Source: Zhengella mangrovi (GTDB taxonomy: Bacteria; Pseudomonadota; Alphaproteobacteria; Rhizobiales; Rhizobiaceae). From it: a stretch of 64,000 nt of DNA. The notes beneath the pieces are model-generated. The model had not been told where the DNA came from. It did not search any database and saw only the letters and a list, made by a program, of their open reading frames with translations. Within the stretch, counting starts at the first letter, position 1. Every line of letters starts with the position of its first letter. Of this stretch, positions 55,785-64,000 are shown in pieces. Location of the stretch: contig NZ_PDVP01000001.1 in the NCBI RefSeq assembly GCF_002727065.1, forward strand, positions 496,001-560,000, given 5' to 3'. The translations under genes and the position numbers were made by a program.

Positions 55785-56587
55785 TGGCAGAAGACAGTCC
55801 ACGGCATTTCCTGGCGACGATCGACGGGGCCGTCGCGCGCGTGTCTCTGAACCGGCCGGAGCGCAAGAACCCGCTGACCTTCGATTCCTACGCCGAGTTG
55901 CGCGACTGGTTCCGTGCGCTGCGCGACCGCGATGACATCGCCGCGGTGATCATCGCTCCCAACGGCGGCAATTTCTGCTCCGGTGGCGATGTCTTCGAGA
56001 TCATCGGACCGCTGCTCGACAAGGACATGAAGGGTTTGCTGGAATTCACCCGCATGACCGGCGACCTCGTCAAGGCCATGCTCGCCTGTGGCAAGCCGGT
56101 GATTGCCGCCGTCGACGGCATCGCGGCCGGGGCAGGCGCCATCATTGCCATGGCAAGCGATATCCGCATCGCCACGCCGCAGGCGAAAACGGCCTTCCTG
56201 TTCAACCGGGTCGGCCTGGCCGGCTGCGACATGGGCGCCTGCGCCATGCTGCCGCGCATCATCGGCCAGAGCCGGGCCGCCGAACTGCTTTACACCGGCC
56301 GCGCCATGAGCGCGGAGGAAGGCGAACGCTGGGGCTTCTTCAGCCGGCTGGTCGAGGCCGGCAGCCTGGAGGCCGAGGCCAGGGCGCTGGCCACGCGCAT
56401 CGCCGAAGGCCCCACCTTCGCCAACATGATGACCAAGACCATGCTGGCCCAGGAATGGACCATGAGCCTGGACCAGGCCATCGAGGCCGAAGCCCAGGCC
56501 CAGGCCCTCTGCATGCAGACGCAGGATTTCCGCCGCGCCTACGACGCTTTCGCCAGCAAGACGAAACCGGTTTTCGAGGGCAACTGA
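55784..56587 (+). CDS. Enoyl-CoA hydratase/isomerase family protein
   Basis: A 267-residue crotonase-fold enzyme. [19 protein letters not shown] is the N-terminal family motif; [14 protein letters not shown] carries the oxyanion loop; [20 protein letters not shown] is the second oxyanion segment. The ATG at 55784 overlaps the MarR stop by one base; a GTG one codon earlier is less likely. It may hydrate or open the ring-derived enoyl-CoA. The stop overlaps the acyl-CoA dehydrogenase start by one base. Confidence 0.88.
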   Translation: MAEDSPRHFLATIDGAVARVSLNRPERKNPLTFDSYAELRDWFRALRDRDDIAAVIIAPNGGNFCSGGDVFEIIGPLLDKDMKGLLEFTRMTGDLVKAMLACGKPVIAAVDGIAAGAGAIIAMASDIRIATPQAKTAFLFNRVGLAGCDMGACAMLPRIIGQSRAAELLYTGRAMSAEEGERWGFFSRLVEAGSLEAEARALATRIAEGPTFANMMTKTMLAQEWTMSLDQAIEAEAQAQALCMQTQDFRRAYDAFASKTKPVFEGN

Positions 56588-57753
56588 TGAGCGACCGCAG
56601 CTTCCTCGAATGGCCGTTTCTCGACCAGAAGCATCGCGATCTGGCCGCGGCCATCGACGCCTGGTCAGCCGCAAACCTGCAGTCCGTCGACCATGGTGAC
56701 ACCGACGCCGCCTGCCGCCGGCTCGTCGCCGCGCTTGGCCGCGATGGCTGGCTGAAGCTGACGGCCATCGACCCGGAGGATCCGCAGTCAGGTCTGGACG
56801 TGCGCAGCCTCTGCCTGATGCGCGAGACCCTGGCGCGCCACGACGGCCTCGCCGATTTCGCCTTCGCCATGCAGGGCCTGGGCACGGGCGCCATCTCGCT
56901 CTTCGGCACCGACCGCCAGAAGCGGGACTGGTTGCCGCTCACGCGGTCCGGCAACGCGGTTTCCGCTTTCGCGCTCAGCGAGCCGGCTTCCGGTTCCGAT
57001 GTTGCCAACCTGGCCATGACGGCACGCCGTGACGGCAGCGAGTACATTCTGAACGGCGAGAAGACGTGGATCTCCAACGGCGGGATTGCCGACGTCTACA
57101 CGGTCTTTGCCCGAACCGGGGAAGCGCCCGGCGCAAAAGGGCTCTCGGCCTTCATCGTGCCGGCCGATACGCCGGGCCTCACCGTCGCCGAGCGCATCGA
57201 GGTCGTTGCGCCGCATCCGCTTGCCCGTCTTGCCTTCGAGGAGTGCCGCGTTCCCGCGGCGGCCATGATCGGCGCACCCGGTGAAGGCTTTCGCATTGCC
57301 ATGTCCGTGCTCGATGTCTTCCGCTCCACCGTCGCGGCAGCCGCGCTCGGTTTTGCCCGCCGCGCGCTGGACGAGACCATCGTCCGCGTGGCGAAGCGGG
57401 AACTGTTCGGGGCGCCGCTCGTCGACCTCCAGATGGTGCAGGGCCACGTCGCCGGCATGGCGCTCGACATCGATGCCGCCGCGCTTCTCGTCTACCGCGC
57501 GGCCTGGGCCAAGGACAGCGGTGCCAGGCGCGTCAGCCGCGAGGCGGCCATGGCGAAGCTGTTCGCCACCGACCGGGCCCAGGACGTGATCGACCGGGCG
57601 GTGCAACTCCACGGCGGCGACGGTGTGCGCAAGGGCGGCATCACCGAGCGGCTCTATCGCGAGATCCGGGCGCTGCGCATCTACGAGGGGGCATCGGACG
57701 TCCAGAAGGTCATCATCGCGCGCCAGGCCATGGCCGCGGAAGCGGGAGGATAA
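56587..57753 (+). CDS. Acyl-CoA dehydrogenase family protein
   Basis: A 388-residue flavoprotein. [20 protein letters not shown] is the first FAD-binding signature, [20 protein letters not shown] the second, and [16 protein letters not shown] near the C-terminus carries the glutamate usually acting as catalytic base. It would oxidise the CoA thioester produced after ring opening and reduce ETF. The gene lies between an enoyl-CoA hydratase and the ligase. The ATG overlaps the upstream stop by one base. Confidence 0.9.
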   Translation: MSDRSFLEWPFLDQKHRDLAAAIDAWSAANLQSVDHGDTDAACRRLVAALGRDGWLKLTAIDPEDPQSGLDVRSLCLMRETLARHDGLADFAFAMQGLGTGAISLFGTDRQKRDWLPLTRSGNAVSAFALSEPASGSDVANLAMTARRDGSEYILNGEKTWISNGGIADVYTVFARTGEAPGAKGLSAFIVPADTPGLTVAERIEVVAPHPLARLAFEECRVPAAAMIGAPGEGFRIAMSVLDVFRSTVAAAALGFARRALDETIVRVAKRELFGAPLVDLQMVQGHVAGMALDIDAAALLVYRAAWAKDSGARRVSREAAMAKLFATDRAQDVIDRAVQLHGGDGVRKGGITERLYREIRALRIYEGASDVQKVIIARQAMAAEAGG

Positions 57754-57754
57754 C

Positions 57755-59386
57755 ATGCCTTCACACACCCTCGGCCCGAGCGGCCACACCGACAGTTTCG
57801 CCCGCGACAACCTGCCGGCGCCGGACCTCTGGCCCGATTTCCTGCTCGATGAATTCGCCTATCCCGACTGGCTCAACGTCGGCCACGAACTGACCGACGC
57901 CATGGTCGGGAAGGGCTTCGGCGATCATGTCGCGCTGATCGGCAACGGGCGTATCCGCACCTACAAGGAACTGGCTGACTGGACCAACCGCATCGCCCAT
58001 GTGCTTGTCGAGGATTACGGGCTGGAGCCCGGCAACCGGGTGCTGATCCGCTCGGCCAACAATCCGGCCATGGTCGCCGCCTGGCTGGCCGCCACGAAGG
58101 CCGGCGCGGTCGTCGTCAACACCATGCCCATGCTGCGGGCCGGCGAACTGGCGAAGATCGTCGACAAGGCCGAGGTTGCGCTGGCGCTGTGCGACACGCG
58201 GCTGATGGACGATCTCGTCGCCTGCGCCAAGACCAGCCGCTACCTGAAGCGCGTCATCGGCTTTGACGGCACAGCCAACCATGACGCCGAACTGGACCGG
58301 GCGGCGCTGTCCAAGCCGGTTCGCTTCGAGTGCGTCCGGACCGGGCGCGACGATGTCGCGTTGCTCGGCTTCACGTCCGGCACCACCGGCGACCCGAAGG
58401 CGACGATGCATTTTCATCGCGACCTGATGATCATCGCCGACGGCTATGCGCGCGAGGTTCTCGGCGTGACACCCGACGATGTCTTCGTCGGTTCCCCGCC
58501 ACTGGCCTTCACCTTCGGCCTCGGCGGACTGGCGGTGTTTCCCCTGCGCTTCGGGGCCACGGCGACCCTTCTGGAGCAGGCAACGCCGCCAAACATGGTC
58601 GAGATCATCCAGACCTACAAGGCGACCGTCTGCTTCACGGCGCCGACGGCCTACCGCGCCATGCTCGCGGTCATGGAGGAAGGCGCGGACCTGTCGTCGT
58701 TGCGCGCGGCCGTGTCGGCCGGTGAAACCCTTCCGGCGCCTGTCTACGAGCAGTGGATGCAGAAGACCGGCAAGCCGATGCTCGACGGCATCGGCTCCAC
58801 CGAGATGCTGCATATCTTCATCTCCAACCGCTTCGGCGATTCCCGGCCGGCCTGCACCGGGAGGCCGGTGGCCGGATACGAGGCGAAGATCGTCGACGGG
58901 GACATGAACGAGGTGCCGCGCGGCACGATCGGCCGCCTGGCCGTCCGTGGTCCGACCGGCTGCCGCTATCTTGCCGATGCCCGCCAGGCAGATTACGTCC
59001 GCGATGGCTGGAACCTGACCGGCGATTCCTTCGTGCAGGATGAGGACGGCTATTTCCACTTCGCCGCGCGCAGCGACGACATGATCATTTCCGCCGGCTA
59101 CAACATCGCCGGTCCAGAGGTCGAGGCGGCCCTCCTGTCGCACCCGGACGTGCTGGAATGCGCGGTCATCGGCGCGCCGGACAGCGACCGTGGCCAGATC
59201 GTCGAGGCCCACGTCGTTCTCGTCGAAGGCGCGGCTGCCGGCCCGGAAACGGTCAAGGCGCTGCAGGACCACGTCAAGGCGGAAATCGCGCCCTACAAGT
59301 ATCCGCGTTCGGTCGTCTTCACCGGCGCCTTGCCCAAGACGCAGACCGGAAAGATCCAGCGCTTCCGGCTGCGCGGGGACAACTGA
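57755..59386 (+). CDS. Aryl-CoA ligase, 2-aminobenzoate-CoA ligase-like
   Basis: A 543-residue adenylate-forming ligase of the benzoate-CoA ligase type. Motifs are TSGTTGDPKATMHFHRDL (from residue 207), GIGSTEMLHIFISN, NLTGDSF and the C-terminal LPKTQTGKIQRF with the catalytic lysine. Compared with the first-cluster ligase its N-terminal third (DLWPDFLLDEFAYPDWLNVG) is that of aryl-CoA ligases. It would start the pathway by forming 2-aminobenzoyl-CoA, the substrate of the fusion enzyme at 52244. The exact aryl acid is an inference from the set. Confidence 0.9.
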   Translation: MPSHTLGPSGHTDSFARDNLPAPDLWPDFLLDEFAYPDWLNVGHELTDAMVGKGFGDHVALIGNGRIRTYKELADWTNRIAHVLVEDYGLEPGNRVLIRSANNPAMVAAWLAATKAGAVVVNTMPMLRAGELAKIVDKAEVALALCDTRLMDDLVACAKTSRYLKRVIGFDGTANHDAELDRAALSKPVRFECVRTGRDDVALLGFTSGTTGDPKATMHFHRDLMIIADGYAREVLGVTPDDVFVGSPPLAFTFGLGGLAVFPLRFGATATLLEQATPPNMVEIIQTYKATVCFTAPTAYRAMLAVMEEGADLSSLRAAVSAGETLPAPVYEQWMQKTGKPMLDGIGSTEMLHIFISNRFGDSRPACTGRPVAGYEAKIVDGDMNEVPRGTIGRLAVRGPTGCRYLADARQADYVRDGWNLTGDSFVQDEDGYFHFAARSDDMIISAGYNIAGPEVEAALLSHPDVLECAVIGAPDSDRGQIVEAHVVLVEGAAAGPETVKALQDHVKAEIAPYKYPRSVVFTGALPKTQTGKIQRFRLRGDN

Positions 59387-59413
59387 CATGCATTGCGCAG
59401 GGGGAAAGCCGTC

Positions 59414-59818
59414 ATGATGAGCCAGATCAATCCGCCGGGCTGGGCCCGCCCGAAAGGCTATGCGAACGGCGTGCTCGTCGATGGAAAGCGCCTCTACACC
59501 GGCGGCCAGATCGGCTGGAACGCGGAGCAGGTCTTCGAGACCCGGGATTTCGTCGGCCAGTTCGAACAGACGCTGCGGAACATCGCCGCCATCGTCGAGG
59601 CCGCGGGTGGCTCGGTCGGCGATATCGTCCGGCTGACCTGGTTCATCACCGACAAGGGCGAATATGTCGCCCGCCAGAAGGAAATCGGCGAATCCTACCG
59701 GCGTGTCATGGGCCGTCATTTCCCCGCCATGTCGGTGCTGGTCGTCGCCGGCCTGATCGAGGACGAAGCCCTGGTCGAGATCGAGGCCACGGCCGAAATC
59801 GGCTCCGGAACAGGCTGA
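59414..59818 (+). CDS. RidA family enamine/imine deaminase
   Basis: A 134-residue RidA/YjgF-like protein: INPPGWARPKGYANGVLVDG, the YTGGQIGWN segment and VRLTWFITDKGEYVARQKEIGE are conserved, and AMSVLVVAGLIEDEALVEIE at the end fits the family trimer core. The chosen ATG at 59414 follows AGGGGGAAAG; an in-frame upstream codon at 59393 is less supported. RidA hydrolyses enamines to ketones and ammonia. Ring reduction of 2-aminobenzoyl-CoA leaves an enamine, so it would release the ammonium in this pathway. Confidence 0.88.
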   Translation: MMSQINPPGWARPKGYANGVLVDGKRLYTGGQIGWNAEQVFETRDFVGQFEQTLRNIAAIVEAAGGSVGDIVRLTWFITDKGEYVARQKEIGESYRRVMGRHFPAMSVLVVAGLIEDEALVEIEATAEIGSGTG

Positions 59819-59842
59819 TCCCGGCCCGTTCAACGAACACGG

Positions 59843-61825
59843 TTAGCGGTGTACCGTCCACGTCCCGGAAATCGTCACCGGGCTCTCTTTTCGGCTGTCG
59901 GTCGAATGCGCCTGGAACGATCCGCTCCCGCCGTCCGCCGACGCGGTGCCGCTCAGCGTTCCCTCGAAGGGGAAATCGGCAACGATCTTGATCATGAGCG
60001 AGGAGACAGTGCCCATCCATTCGTCGCCCCCTGACGAGGTGTTCCGGGCCGGAAGGGGCTTGGAAACCCCCTTGATGCGCGCGGTGATGCTGCCCTTCTC
60101 GTCGATTTCCCCGGTGATCTCGGCATCGCGGGATTCGACCTCGCTTGGCACGGACAGCGAGCCGGAGACGCGGCCGTTGGCGATGTTCAGTGTAATCGAC
60201 CCGGTCCAGTTCCGCGTCCGGCCGGACTGGTTCCAGACCAGGCTGCCCTTGAGGACGAGGATTACCTCGCGAAGGGCTTTCAGGGCCTGCGCGACTTCCA
60301 CCGACTGGCACAGGTCGAAACTCTGTTGCAGGTAGCGCACCGCGTCTGCCCGGTTGCCCTGCTTGAGGAGCAGAAAGCCTTGCTCGCCGAGTTGGGCGGC
60401 CAGCCGTTCCGTATCGGTGCCCGGTTGGCAGGCCGCGTCTTCCGCCTGCGTGATCACGTCGCGGCGCAGCTTGACGAGATCGTCGAGAGCCTTCTGGTAG
60501 ATCCCGGAATCCTGGCCATGCCGGACGGCAAGGGCAAGCAGCCGCGCGAAGGCTGCCAGGTGCTGGTCGTCGTGCGGGTCCAGAACGCCGTCGTCCTGCA
60601 GCTTCTGGCGAACCAGGTTGGCGAACCGCAGTTCCCATTCGGTCGATTGCGGATGCTGCCCGCCGGTCACCTTTTCCAGCTGATCGAGGATGATCGCCGC
60701 TTCACGGACGTTGCGGTCGTCCTCCACGTCCTCGTCGGTCCCTGTTTCGGCCCCGGCTTCGTCCGCCGCCTTTCCGTCTGTCGACGTCTCGCCCTTGGCA
60801 TCTGCCTTCTTGCCGGCCATGGAGGCTTTCGTCTTCTCGGCCAGCGTGGCCGCGATCGCCTGGGGCGAAGCCTTCTTCGCCAGCTCGGCGACCGCCTTGT
60901 AGCGGCTGTCGCCGGTCTTGGTGTAGAGGTCGCGCATCATGGCCTCGAAGCGCTGCTGCTTGCTGCCGTAATCCTTGTACTTGTCCATCATGGACTTGTA
61001 GGTCTTCTCGCCCATCGCCGCCTTGAGCTTGTCCTCGAACTGGGCCTGCAGCTCGGCATGGACGCGGGATTCGAGGTAGGTCTTCGCCGCCCCCGCCGGG
61101 TCCTTCGAGGCCTTGTCGGCGATTTCGGCTGCCGCTTCCATCCAGGCCACGGCCTGCCCCGATGTTCCACCCGTCATCGCGTTCAACGACTGGATCATCG
61201 CGTCGGCGCCGGCCGCCAGCGCCTTGCGGGCCTCGGCGTTAAGGACGTCGATCCCGCGTTTCCCGAGTTCACCGGCCGTCACGCCATAGGTCTGCGCGGA
61301 ATCGTAGTCGCCCAGCAACGCCTTGTGCATGGCCGAGGACAGGCCCTTCCTGGGATTGCTGAAGGGATCGATCCGCGGATCATCCCTGGCCATGTGATTC
61401 TTTTCATCGAAGAAGCTGCGCCAGAAGGTCCCGGAATTGCATTTCTTGAAGGCTTCCGTGTGGCTCTCGTCGGCACACTCGGCCAGGGTCCTGAGCGCTC
61501 CCTGCCTCTTCAGCGCTTCGAAATAGGTGTCGAGCGCGGGCCGGTCGATGATCCGCAGGATTCCGCGGTCGTCATAGGCGATCACGCGCCGTTCCGCGAG
61601 GATCGACAGGATGCGCTCCCGGTCTTCCCGGTTCCGCGAAGCGCCGCTCAGCACGTCCAGCGCCCTGTCGGCAAGGCCGGCTGCGGTGACGGGCAGCGGG
61701 CTGATGCTCGCTGTTGCTGCCTGGGCCGGGCCGGGTGCCGCCATGGCAAGCGCGATGGCAAGAAGACCGCCCGCCAGGCTCGGCCTGGCAGCAGCATGTG
61801 ATTGCCTTCTCACGCGGATCGTCAT
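59843..61825 (-). CDS. Large exported hypothetical protein
   Basis: A 660-residue protein with a signal peptide (RRQSHAAARPSLAGGLL, cleavage after APGPAQA near residue 36). The central part is helical and rich in Lys, Ala and Glu; the KAAMGEKTYKSMMDKYKDYG stretch may be a coiled coil. An acidic linker (near DVEDDRNV) precedes a mainly helical segment, then a C-terminal domain from about residue 530 has many short beta-strand-like repeats (SGSLSVPSEVESRDAEITGE). No family is recognised. It diverges from another exported gene at 61981 across a 155-base gap. Confidence 0.75.
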   Translation of the reverse strand: MTIRVRRQSHAAARPSLAGGLLAIALAMAAPGPAQAATASISPLPVTAAGLADRALDVLSGASRNREDRERILSILAERRVIAYDDRGILRIIDRPALDTYFEALKRQGALRTLAECADESHTEAFKKCNSGTFWRSFFDEKNHMARDDPRIDPFSNPRKGLSSAMHKALLGDYDSAQTYGVTAGELGKRGIDVLNAEARKALAAGADAMIQSLNAMTGGTSGQAVAWMEAAAEIADKASKDPAGAAKTYLESRVHAELQAQFEDKLKAAMGEKTYKSMMDKYKDYGSKQQRFEAMMRDLYTKTGDSRYKAVAELAKKASPQAIAATLAEKTKASMAGKKADAKGETSTDGKAADEAGAETGTDEDVEDDRNVREAAIILDQLEKVTGGQHPQSTEWELRFANLVRQKLQDDGVLDPHDDQHLAAFARLLALAVRHGQDSGIYQKALDDLVKLRRDVITQAEDAACQPGTDTERLAAQLGEQGFLLLKQGNRADAVRYLQQSFDLCQSVEVAQALKALREVILVLKGSLVWNQSGRTRNWTGSITLNIANGRVSGSLSVPSEVESRDAEITGEIDEKGSITARIKGVSKPLPARNTSSGGDEWMGTVSSLMIKIVADFPFEGTLSGTASADGGSGSFQAHSTDSRKESPVTISGTWTVHR

Positions 61826-61980
61826 CACCGTCACCCCTCGCCCTTGCCGCCTGTCAGACAGGCCGGCGGGGACAAGGATTAACATCGCGCCGCGCCGGTG
61901 CCGTTGACGGACATCAATGTGCTTTCCCGGCGATCGGCCAAGGTTCGTGCTGGAGATCGTTCCGGGTGAAGTCGAGGATC

Positions 61981-62958
61981 ATGACCATCGCAAATCCTGT
62001 TTGCGCCGCAGCCTGTGCCCTGTGCCTCGCCGTCGTGGCGACGGGTTCCGCTGGCGCCGATACGCCTGTTCGCCTCGCGCTGGTCGAAGGGCTGGTGCAG
62101 AAATACGACCCGTTCAAGGACATCGACACCGGCGACCTGACGCCGAAAGCGCCGCCCCCGGCCGCGGCCGTTCCGGCTCCCGCCCCGCCGCCCGGTGCAC
62201 CGCAAACCCCGGCAAAGGACGCAGCGGCGCCGGACTACGCGCCCGTCGGCGACGTCCAGACGGCGGCGATCGACAATGCCGGCGCAGTGCGCAACGGACC
62301 GACAAAGGCCGTGACGATCAACTCGAACGACCCCCTCCTCGTCCACTCCATCCGGACCTATCACTGGAACAATGGCCGTGGGCGCAAGCCCGGAACCATC
62401 GCGCTCAGGAATGCGGATGGCAAGGTTTTCGGCCCCTGGCCGGCGACCGGCCTGCCCGGGCAGGGCAATGTCCGCGATGCCTACTGGCTCGTCGAACCGG
62501 GCGCGCTGCTGCCCCCCGGAAAATACGAGATCGTCGATTCCGATCCGGCAACATGGGCGACCAACAAGGCGGCCGGCGACCGTGGCTTCGTCGTGCTGAC
62601 CTACCAGAAGATGACGCAGGCCGGAGACGCGCCAGGGACAACCGGCATGGGGCAGCCCGCCGAAGGGTCGGGGTTCATGTCCCGTACGGACGCCTTCGCC
62701 AAGGCGGTCGCCATCCTGATCGGCGATCCCTACGGCCAGACGGAAGGCGAGGTGGCCGGCAACATCAGGGAGCAGGCCTTCCATCCCGAAGGCCCTGCCG
62801 GTGTCTGCGAGGATGTCAGGAAGCCGACCTGGGAGTTCCATGTCGTCGTGGTCACCGACAACAAGGACAATTTCAACAACGGCGTCATCGACGGCTATCT
62901 GGCGCTCGATGCGGCGACCGGCGAGATCATCTGCGCGAACCTGCCGTTGCTGCAATAG
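61981..62958 (+). CDS. Exported hypothetical protein with proline-rich linker
   Basis: A 325-residue protein. A signal peptide runs to about residue 27 (TGSAGA-DTPV); residues 55-80 are a Pro/Ala linker (PPPAAAVPAPAPPPGAP). The following domain has TINSNDPLLVHSIRTYHWNN and a GPWPATGLPGQGNVRDAYWL segment, then an EFHVVVVTDNKDNFNNGVID stretch. No known family is apparent. It could be a periplasmic or surface binding protein. The divergent partner at 59843-61825 suggests a linked function. Confidence 0.7.
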   Translation: MTIANPVCAAACALCLAVVATGSAGADTPVRLALVEGLVQKYDPFKDIDTGDLTPKAPPPAAAVPAPAPPPGAPQTPAKDAAAPDYAPVGDVQTAAIDNAGAVRNGPTKAVTINSNDPLLVHSIRTYHWNNGRGRKPGTIALRNADGKVFGPWPATGLPGQGNVRDAYWLVEPGALLPPGKYEIVDSDPATWATNKAAGDRGFVVLTYQKMTQAGDAPGTTGMGQPAEGSGFMSRTDAFAKAVAILIGDPYGQTEGEVAGNIREQAFHPEGPAGVCEDVRKPTWEFHVVVVTDNKDNFNNGVIDGYLALDAATGEIICANLPLLQ

Positions 62959-62998
62959 GCGGGGCCGGTCCGCCGGAGGGCGCACCGCATTTTCGTCG

Positions 62999-64000
62999 TC
63001 AGGCGCTTTCGAGCGCGACCGTGCGCGATGCCAGGTGGCGGTCGATCGCGGCCACGTCCGCCGCTGACAGCCGCAGCCCCAGCTTCGAGCGCCGCCAGAC
63101 GAAATCCTGCGCTGTCCGGACCCATTCGTTCTCCGCGGCCCAGTCCAGTTCCCGTGCGCTCACACCGGGCGCGATCTCGCCACCAAGGTCCGCCCACGAC
63201 GCCGCGCCGCCGAAAACGGCCTGGCACTGGGTGCCGTACTGGCGGAACAGCCGGCGCACCGTCTGCGCATCCATGAAGGGCAGCATGGCTTCGAGCTCCG
63301 CCACCAGCGCGCCCCGCTCCGCGACCGCGAAGTCGCCGCCGGCGAGTGGCGCGGCATGGGTCCATGGCCGGGTGGCGCGGCTCAGCCCCTGGTCGATCTT
63401 CTCCAGCGCGCTTTCGGCGAGCTTGCGGTAGGTCGTGATCTTGCCGCCGAAGACATTGAGATAGGGCGTGCCGTTCAGCCGGTCGCTCTTCAGGACGTAG
63501 TCCCGCGTTGCCGCGGTCGCGGAACTGGCGCCGTCATCGTAAAGCGGACGCACGCCGGAATAGGACCAGAGGATATCGGCGCGCGTCACCGGCTGGCGGA
63601 AATAGCGCGACGCGAAGGCGCAGAGGTAATCGGCCTCGGAGTCCGAGCAGACCGGTTTCACGGCCGCGCCGTCGTGTTCCGCGTCCGTGGTGCCGATCAG
63701 GGTGAAGTCTTCCTCGTAGGGAATGGCGAAGATGATCCGCCCGTCCGTACCCTGGAAGAAATAGGCGCGGTCATGATCGTAAAGCTTGCGCGTGACGATG
63801 TGGCTGCCGCGCACCAGGCGCACCTTTTCCGTCAGGTTCAGGTGAAGCCGCCCGCGGGCGACGTCTTCCACCCACGGACCGGCCGCGTTGACGAGCATCC
63901 GCGCACGCATGCTCCGGCGGCCCTCCGGCGTATCGACCGTGACGCGCCACAGGCCGTCTTCCGGTTCTGCCGAGACGACCGTGCTGCGGGTCATGATGGA
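62999..64000 (-). CDS. glpD: Aerobic glycerol-3-phosphate dehydrogenase, C-terminal part
   Basis: The last 330 or so residues of GlpD, cut by the right edge; the N-terminal FAD motif lies outside. Visible are LVNAAGPWVEDVARG, the LVRGSHIVTRKLY region, AIPYEEDFTLIGTTDAEHDG, SYSGVRPLYDDG, and LNVFGGKITTYRKLAESALE, all typical. The C-terminal helical domain ends with VWRRSKLGLRLSAADV. It oxidises glycerol-3-phosphate to dihydroxyacetone phosphate with electrons to quinone on the inner membrane. Confidence 0.93.
   Translation of the reverse strand, partial: SIMTRSTVVSAEPEDGLWRVTVDTPEGRRSMRARMLVNAAGPWVEDVARGRLHLNLTEKVRLVRGSHIVTRKLYDHDRAYFFQGTDGRIIFAIPYEEDFTLIGTTDAEHDGAAVKPVCSDSEADYLCAFASRYFRQPVTRADILWSYSGVRPLYDDGASSATAATRDYVLKSDRLNGTPYLNVFGGKITTYRKLAESALEKIDQGLSRATRPWTHAAPLAGGDFAVAERGALVAELEAMLPFMDAQTVRRLFRQYGTQCQAVFGGAASWADLGGEIAPGVSARELDWAAENEWVRTAQDFVWRRSKLGLRLSAADVAAIDRHLASRTVALESA

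Overview
This is high-GC chromosomal DNA from an alphaproteobacterium, most likely of the order Hyphomicrobiales (Rhizobiales). The evidence is the gene content and order: a CP4-type class II aroA, cmk and rpsA close to a tRNA-Ala gene and a TIGR02300-type acidic protein; dapB and gpmA next to tRNA-Leu; a cysG-DUF2849-cysI-cysH-DUF934 sulfur block; and a NDUFA9-like dehydrogenase. No insertion sequence, prophage, CRISPR array or plasmid backbone is visible.

Layout. 1-132 is the start of a PAS-domain protein, cut by the window edge and transcribed leftward. 254-8392 is an uptake and catabolic operon: acyl-CoA synthetase, 3-hydroxybutyrate-dehydrogenase-like SDR, a five-gene branched-chain-amino-acid-type ABC transporter, and an alpha/beta hydrolase. 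8400-9448 holds two small genes on the other strand. 9660-13757 is the assimilatory sulfate/siroheme operon. 13809-28090 is mainly housekeeping: FKBP, a DMT transporter, tRNA-Leu(CAG), gpmA, dapB, an MsbA-like ABC exporter, a MepA-like endopeptidase, an SDR-queG-GST operon, uppP, a TauE-like exporter, the NDUFA9-like gene and an arsR-arsC-acr3 operon. 28344-37057 holds a small secreted protein, a CpdB-like phosphoesterase, rpsA, cmk, an atypical SDR with a PaiB-like gene, aroA, the TIGR02300 protein and tRNA-Ala(GGC).

The accessory right half holds two large catabolic clusters. Cluster A (37536-52073) is arranged around a GntR/UTRA regulator and an 8-bp-arm palindrome. Rightward it encodes a second complete ABC uptake system, a two-subunit aconitase/isopropylmalate-dehydratase-like hydratase, a lyase of the isocitrate lyase/PEP mutase family with a KRCGH motif, both HyuB/HyuA (hydantoinase/oxoprolinase) subunits, an isochorismatase-fold protein with Gly at the usual catalytic Cys position, and a fumarate-reductase-like flavoprotein. 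A tautomerase-SnoaL fusion is divergent. The gene set suggests import of a small compound, ATP-dependent opening of a lactam, imide or similar ring, flavin dehydrogenation, hydration, and carbon-carbon cleavage to central metabolites. The substrate is unknown, and this is the best candidate for an undescribed pathway. Cluster B (52244-59818) closely matches the aerobic CoA-dependent anthranilate (2-aminobenzoate) route: 2-aminobenzoyl-CoA monooxygenase/reductase-like fusion, SDR, MarR regulator, enoyl-CoA hydratase, acyl-CoA dehydrogenase, aryl-CoA ligase and a RidA-type deaminase. Two near-identical 12-bp palindromes lie upstream of it.

The right edge has two divergent uncharacterised exported proteins and the C-terminal part of glpD. 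Many genes within each operon overlap by 1-8 bp, so translational coupling is common here.
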